64,000 nucleotides of DNA. Source: Streptomyces sp. NBC_01283. Lineage in GTDB: Bacteria > Actinomycetota > Actinomycetes > Streptomycetales > Streptomycetaceae. The notes below the pieces were generated by a model. The model did no database searches, had not been told where the DNA came from, and saw nothing but the letters and a program-made list of their open reading frames with translations. Position numbers and translations under genes: made by a program. Where the stretch lies: assembly GCF_041435335.1 (NCBI RefSeq), contig NZ_CP108430.1:8404001-8468000 (forward strand). The letters run 5' to 3'. Of this stretch, positions 60,808 to 64,000 are shown piece after piece. Each line of letters opens with the position of its first letter. The first letter of the stretch is position 1.

Positions 60808-61148
60808 CCGGAGCCGGAGGTGCAGGTCGCCGCGCGGGCTGATGACCACGGCCTGCATCTCCTCTCCCGGACCGAGTGCGGTCGCTTCCGAATGCGCTTC
60901 CGTTTCTACGCGGCGTGCGGTCACACTGCGGTCCGCGAATCTGTGACCGGAGGATCCGCCACCGCGGCGGTACGCTTTCGACAGCAGCAGGTCGAACACG
61001 AGAGTGCGTCGACGGGGGGCCGTCGCCGGAGCTGTGACCGGTGTGTGACGTGGGATCGGGCAACGTGGTGCCGCATGATCAGCCTCTGCCGCGGCCTTCC
61101 CCGCGATCCCTCCCCGCCGATCGTGACGTGCCGAGCGAGGGGTGGGCG
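60808..61148 (+). other. Intergenic region upstream of the two-component system
   Basis: This 341-bp gap has no supported gene. It contains two TGTGAC direct repeats 11 bp apart (61033-61038 and 61044-61049), the usual spacing of OmpR/PhoB-type binding sites, plus an inverted pair GTCACA (60920-60925) and TGTGAC (60942-60947). These suggest autoregulation by the response regulator that follows. Confidence 0.5.
61033..61049 (+). promoter_or_regulatory. TGTGAC direct repeat with 11-bp period
   Basis: TGTGAC at 61033-61038 and 61044-61049 are in the same orientation, one helical turn apart, 100 bp before the response-regulator start. OmpR-family regulators bind such direct repeats. Confidence 0.5.
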
Positions 61149-61802
61149 ATGAGGGTACTGGTGGTCGAGGACCATGCGGAGCTCGCGCATTCGGTGGCGC
61201 GCGTGCTGCGCCGCGAGGGGATGGCGGTCGATGTCGTCTACGACGGCTCGGACGCCCTGGAACGCACGACGGTCGTCGACTACGACGTGGTCGTGCTCGA
61301 CCGGGACCTCCCCGGAGTCCACGGGGACCAGGTCTGCGTCGCGCTGGCGGCCCAGCCGATGCACGCGCGGGTGCTGATGCTCACCGCGTCCGGCACGATC
61401 GCCCACCGGGTGGAGGGGTTCAGCCTCGGCGCGGACGACTACCTCCCCAAGCCCTTCGCGTACGCCGAACTCGTCGCCCGCATCCGCGCGCTCGCCCGGC
61501 GCTCGCAGCCGGCGCTGCCGCCGATCCTCGTCCAGGGCGACCTGCGGCTCGATCCGGCGCAGCGGATCGCCTCCCGGGACGGGGTGCGCCTGGCGCTGAC
61601 CCCCAAGGAATTCGCGGTACTCGAGTACCTGCTCGCCGCCCAGGGCCGGGTCGTGTCGGCGGAGGAACTGCTGGAACGCGTGTGGGACGAGGCCGCCGAC
61701 CCGTTCACCACGACGGTCAAGGCGACCATCAACAGGCTGCGCCCGAAGCTCGGCGACCCTCCCGTGATCGAGACCGTTCCTCGGGGCGGCTACCGGATTT
61801 GA
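61149..61802 (+). CDS. OmpR-family response regulator
   Basis: This 217-residue protein has a receiver domain (MRVLVVEDHAELAHSVARVL, phospho-acceptor Asp at about residue 51 in VVVLDRDLPGVHG, and conserved Lys in DDYLPKPFAYAEL) and a C-terminal winged helix (LALTPKEFAVLEYLLAAQGR, then VPRGGYRI). ATG at 61149 starts the domain. It is followed 7 bp later by its histidine kinase, with which it forms a pair. The signal is unknown. Confidence 0.94.
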   Translation: MRVLVVEDHAELAHSVARVLRREGMAVDVVYDGSDALERTTVVDYDVVVLDRDLPGVHGDQVCVALAAQPMHARVLMLTASGTIAHRVEGFSLGADDYLPKPFAYAELVARIRALARRSQPALPPILVQGDLRLDPAQRIASRDGVRLALTPKEFAVLEYLLAAQGRVVSAEELLERVWDEAADPFTTTVKATINRLRPKLGDPPVIETVPRGGYRI

Positions 61803-61809
61803 GGTGCCC

Positions 61810-63093
61810 ATGCGCCCGTTCACGCTCTTCGCCCGGTTGCCGGCGCTCGCCCGCCGACTGCTGCCACGGCGCGTACGCGTCCGTCTGACACTCCTCTACG
61901 GAGTGCTGTTCGTCGCCTCGGGCGTGGTCCTGCTCGCCATCACCAATCTGCTCGTCGCCCGCTCCCCGGCTAACCTCGTCCTCGTCAAGAACCGCGGCGG
62001 TGAACCCGTCCTCGACCCGGGCGCCGCCGGGCGCCTCTACCTCGGTTACCCCGAGTCCAACTCCTCCGTGCAGCTCAACGACATCACGCAGCAACTGCGC
62101 GACCAGGCGCTCCGACAGCACGAGATCGAGATGGACCACCTCCTCGTCCAGTCGGGCATCGCGCTGGCGATCATGGCGGTGATCGCGATCGGACTCGGCT
62201 GGGTGGTCGCCGGGCGCGTGCTGCGTCCGCTGCGCACGATGACGGGCAGCATTCATCGCATCTCGGCCCGGAACATGCACGAGCGGCTCGCCGTCGTCGG
62301 CCCCGCCGACGAGCTGAAGGACCTCGCCGACACCGTCGACGGACTCCTCGGCCGGCTGGAGACCGCCCTCGACTCCCACAAGCGTTTCGTCGCCAACGCC
62401 GCGCACGAGCTGCGGACGCCGCTGACGCTGGAGCACGCGCTCCTTGAGGAGTCCCTCATCGACCGCGACGCCACCCGCGAGTCGTTCCGGTCGAACTTCG
62501 AACGGCTCCTGGAGATCAGCAAGCAGCAGGCCCGCCTCCTGGAGTCGCTGCTCACCCTCTCCAGCAGCGAGCGCGGCCTCGACCACCGCGAGCCGCTCGA
62601 CCTCGCGGTGATCGCCGAGGAGGTCGTGGAGGCCTCGCGCGGGGAGACCGGGCGGCGCGGGCTGCGCGTGGAGACCACGATCGGGCCCGCCGAGACGTCG
62701 GGTGACTCGGCGCTCGTCGAGCGCCTGGTGGCCAATCTCGTCGACAACGCGACCGGCTACAACACCCCCGGCGGGCAGGTGGAGGTCACCACTCGCACCG
62801 ACGCGGGACGGGCCGTCGTCGCCGTGGCCAACACCGGGCCCGAGGTGCCGCCGGAGCAGGTGGAGCGGCTCTTCGAACCCTTCCAGCGGCTGGGCCGCAC
62901 CGCGGGCGACGGCCATCACGGGCTCGGCCTCTCCATCGTCCGTGCCATCGCCACCGCCCACGATGCCGTGATCGGGGCGCACGCCCTCCCCGGCGGGGGG
63001 CTGGTGGTGGAGGTCTCCTTCCCGCCCCGCACGGAACGACCCCAACGGGCTCTGGAAATTGAGCAGTTGGACGATGACCCGGTCATACGTTGA
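61810..63093 (+). CDS. Sensor histidine kinase
   Basis: This 427-residue kinase has two membrane segments (about residues 27-50 and 112-138) around a short extracellular loop, a HAMP linker (GRVLRPLRTMTGSIHRISAR), the H box FVANAAHELRTPLTLEHALL at about residue 193, and N and G boxes (LVDNATGYNTPGGQV and HHGLGLSIVRAIATAHDAV). ATG at 61810 has GAGG 5 bases upstream; GTG at 61804 is an alternative. It acts on the response regulator before it. The extracellular region of about 60 residues is too small for a recognised sensor domain. Confidence 0.92.
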   Translation: MRPFTLFARLPALARRLLPRRVRVRLTLLYGVLFVASGVVLLAITNLLVARSPANLVLVKNRGGEPVLDPGAAGRLYLGYPESNSSVQLNDITQQLRDQALRQHEIEMDHLLVQSGIALAIMAVIAIGLGWVVAGRVLRPLRTMTGSIHRISARNMHERLAVVGPADELKDLADTVDGLLGRLETALDSHKRFVANAAHELRTPLTLEHALLEESLIDRDATRESFRSNFERLLEISKQQARLLESLLTLSSSERGLDHREPLDLAVIAEEVVEASRGETGRRGLRVETTIGPAETSGDSALVERLVANLVDNATGYNTPGGQVEVTTRTDAGRAVVAVANTGPEVPPEQVERLFEPFQRLGRTAGDGHHGLGLSIVRAIATAHDAVIGAHALPGGGLVVEVSFPPRTERPQRALEIEQLDDDPVIR

Positions 63094-63200
63094 GCGGCGG
63101 ACCGCGAACTCCTAACGTTGTGGCGGCGCCTGAAGGATCCCCCCGTCCGCATGGGCAGCCGGACATGGCAGAGCTGTCCCCAGCAACGGGAGGAACCCCC

Positions 63201-64000
63201 ATGGTCGTCGTGATGGCCCCCGAGGCCACCCAGCAGGACGTGGACGCGGTCGTCGAACTGGTGCGGGCGGCGGGCGGTGACGCGTTCGTCAGCCGTGGCG
63301 TGACCCGCACCATCGTCGGCCTGGTGGGAGACGTCGAGGCGTTCGATGCCCTCAATCTGTCCAACCGCCGCGGTGTCCTGGACGTCGTACGGATCTCGGT
63401 GCCCTACAAACTGGTCAGCCGGGAGCACCACCCCGACCGGTCCGTGATCAGGGTCGGCGGCGTGCCCATCGGACCGGACACCCTGACCGTGATCGCGGGA
63501 CCGTGCGCGGTGGAGAGCCCCGAACAGACCCTGGCCGCCGCGCACATGGCCAAGGCGGCGGGTGCCGCGCTGCTGCGCGGCGGGGCGTTCAAACCGCGCA
63601 CCTCCCCGTACGCCTACCAGGGTCTCGGCGAAAGGGGGCTGCGGATACTCGCCGACGTCAGGGACGAGACGGGACTCCCGGTCGTCACCGAGGTCATCGA
63701 CCCGGCCAGCGTCGAACTGGTCGCCCCCTACGCGGACATGCTGCAGGTCGGCACCCGCAACATGCACAACTTCGCGCTCCTGCAGGCGGTCGGCGCGGCC
63801 GGGCGTCCCGTTCTGCTCAAGCGCGGATTCGGCGCCACGATCGAGGAGTGGCTGATGGCCGCGGAGTACATCGCGCAGCGGGGCAACCTCGACATCGTGC
63901 TCTGCGAGCGCGGCATCCGTACCTTCGAGACCGCCACCCGCAACACCCTGGACATCAGCGCCGTGCCGGTCGTCCAGCGCCTCTCACACCTGCCGGTGAT
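63201..64000 (+). CDS. aroF: Type I DAHP synthase, C-terminus cut by window edge
   Basis: This partial protein of 266 residues starts with the ferredoxin-like regulatory domain of Bacillus-type DAHP synthases (residues 1-65) and then the catalytic barrel: VIAGPCAVESPEQT, LLRGGAFKPRTSPYAYQGLG, DMLQVGTRNMHNFALLQAVG and PVLLKRGFGATIEEW. It condenses phosphoenolpyruvate and erythrose-4-phosphate, the first step to chorismate and aromatic amino acids. GGGAGGA lies 6 bases before the ATG. Most Streptomyces use a type II enzyme for primary metabolism, so this type I copy may serve a secondary-metabolic or inducible need. Confidence 0.93.
   Translation, partial: MVVVMAPEATQQDVDAVVELVRAAGGDAFVSRGVTRTIVGLVGDVEAFDALNLSNRRGVLDVVRISVPYKLVSREHHPDRSVIRVGGVPIGPDTLTVIAGPCAVESPEQTLAAAHMAKAAGAALLRGGAFKPRTSPYAYQGLGERGLRILADVRDETGLPVVTEVIDPASVELVAPYADMLQVGTRNMHNFALLQAVGAAGRPVLLKRGFGATIEEWLMAAEYIAQRGNLDIVLCERGIRTFETATRNTLDISAVPVVQRLSHLPV

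Noticed and set aside
58441..60999. Long leftward frame opposite the LuxR gene
   Set aside because: Shadow of the LAL coding sequence; low-complexity Gly/Ala/Arg composition and no domain.
63094..63200. Attenuator or T-box-like leader of the DAHP synthase
   Set aside because: Only short stems are visible (GTCCG/CGGAC and GGACA/TGTCC), with no T-box sequence, leader peptide or T-tract.
1..64000. CRISPR arrays, tRNA or rRNA genes, insertion sequences, phage attachment sites
   Set aside because: No regularly spaced repeats, no cloverleaf or ribosomal sequence, and no transposase or integrase frame was found on either strand.

Overview
The window looks like Streptomyces chromosome (or a very close relative). 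GC content is very high throughout, genes start with ATG, GTG or TTG, many neighbours overlap by ATGA or GTGA, -10 elements are of the TAGNNT type, and leucine TTA codons are almost absent. I see no rRNA, tRNA, CRISPR array, IS element or phage gene. The content is accessory-type metabolism: sugar, lactate, fatty-acid and nickel uptake or catabolism, each with its own regulator and often a readable operator.

Layout. 1-2.6 kb: TetR regulator (cut by the window edge) divergent from an FMN reductase with two matching palindromic operators, then a SRPBCC protein and a DUF1275 membrane protein. 2.7-6.4 kb: carboxylesterase and metallo-beta-lactamase-fold hydrolase, divergent from an XRE/MmyB regulator. 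6.4-12.5 kb: ROK repressor divergent from a carbohydrate ABC importer (binding protein and two permeases, no ATPase) and a GH1 beta-glucosidase. 12.7-15.6 kb: SPW membrane protein, ABC exporter, NUDIX hydrolase. 15.9-19.4 kb: glycine-betaine-type importer whose ATPase lies on the opposite strand. 19.4-22.3 kb: lutABC, L-lactate oxidation.

22.4-36.9 kb: a complete L-rhamnose locus. A GH78 alpha-L-rhamnosidase, rhamnose isomerase and a fused aldolase/dehydrogenase are read leftwards, followed by rhamnulokinase and then lutABC on the same strand. The RbsA-type importer and a LacI regulator are read rightwards. The GH78 and importer promoters are near mirror images, each with a LacI-type operator directly downstream. 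Together the genes would take rhamnosides to L-rhamnose, dihydroxyacetone phosphate and L-lactaldehyde, then L-lactate and pyruvate.

37-45.2 kb: S33 peptidase, PIG-L deacetylase and a fatty-acid-oxidation group (enoyl-CoA hydratase, 2,4-dienoyl-CoA-reductase-like SDR, XRE/cupin regulator, quinone oxidoreductase, paired acyl-CoA dehydrogenases). 45.3-50.5 kb: five-gene nikABCDE-like nickel importer preceded by a palindrome matching the Nur-box pattern. 50.6-57.4 kb: secreted or envelope proteins, a decayed ECF-sigma/anti-sigma remnant, a phosphodiester glycosidase, DUF779, an anti-sigma-like ATP-binding protein and a Streptomyces-type methyltransferase. 57.9-64 kb: a large LuxR (LAL) regulator with a TTA codon, an OmpR-type two-component pair, and the start of a type I DAHP synthase gene cut by the window edge.

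The most notable system is the rhamnose-to-pyruvate locus, which joins rhamnose catabolism to the LutABC lactate oxidase and has an unusually readable divergent promoter. All functions are assigned by reading motifs and context; no database search was possible.
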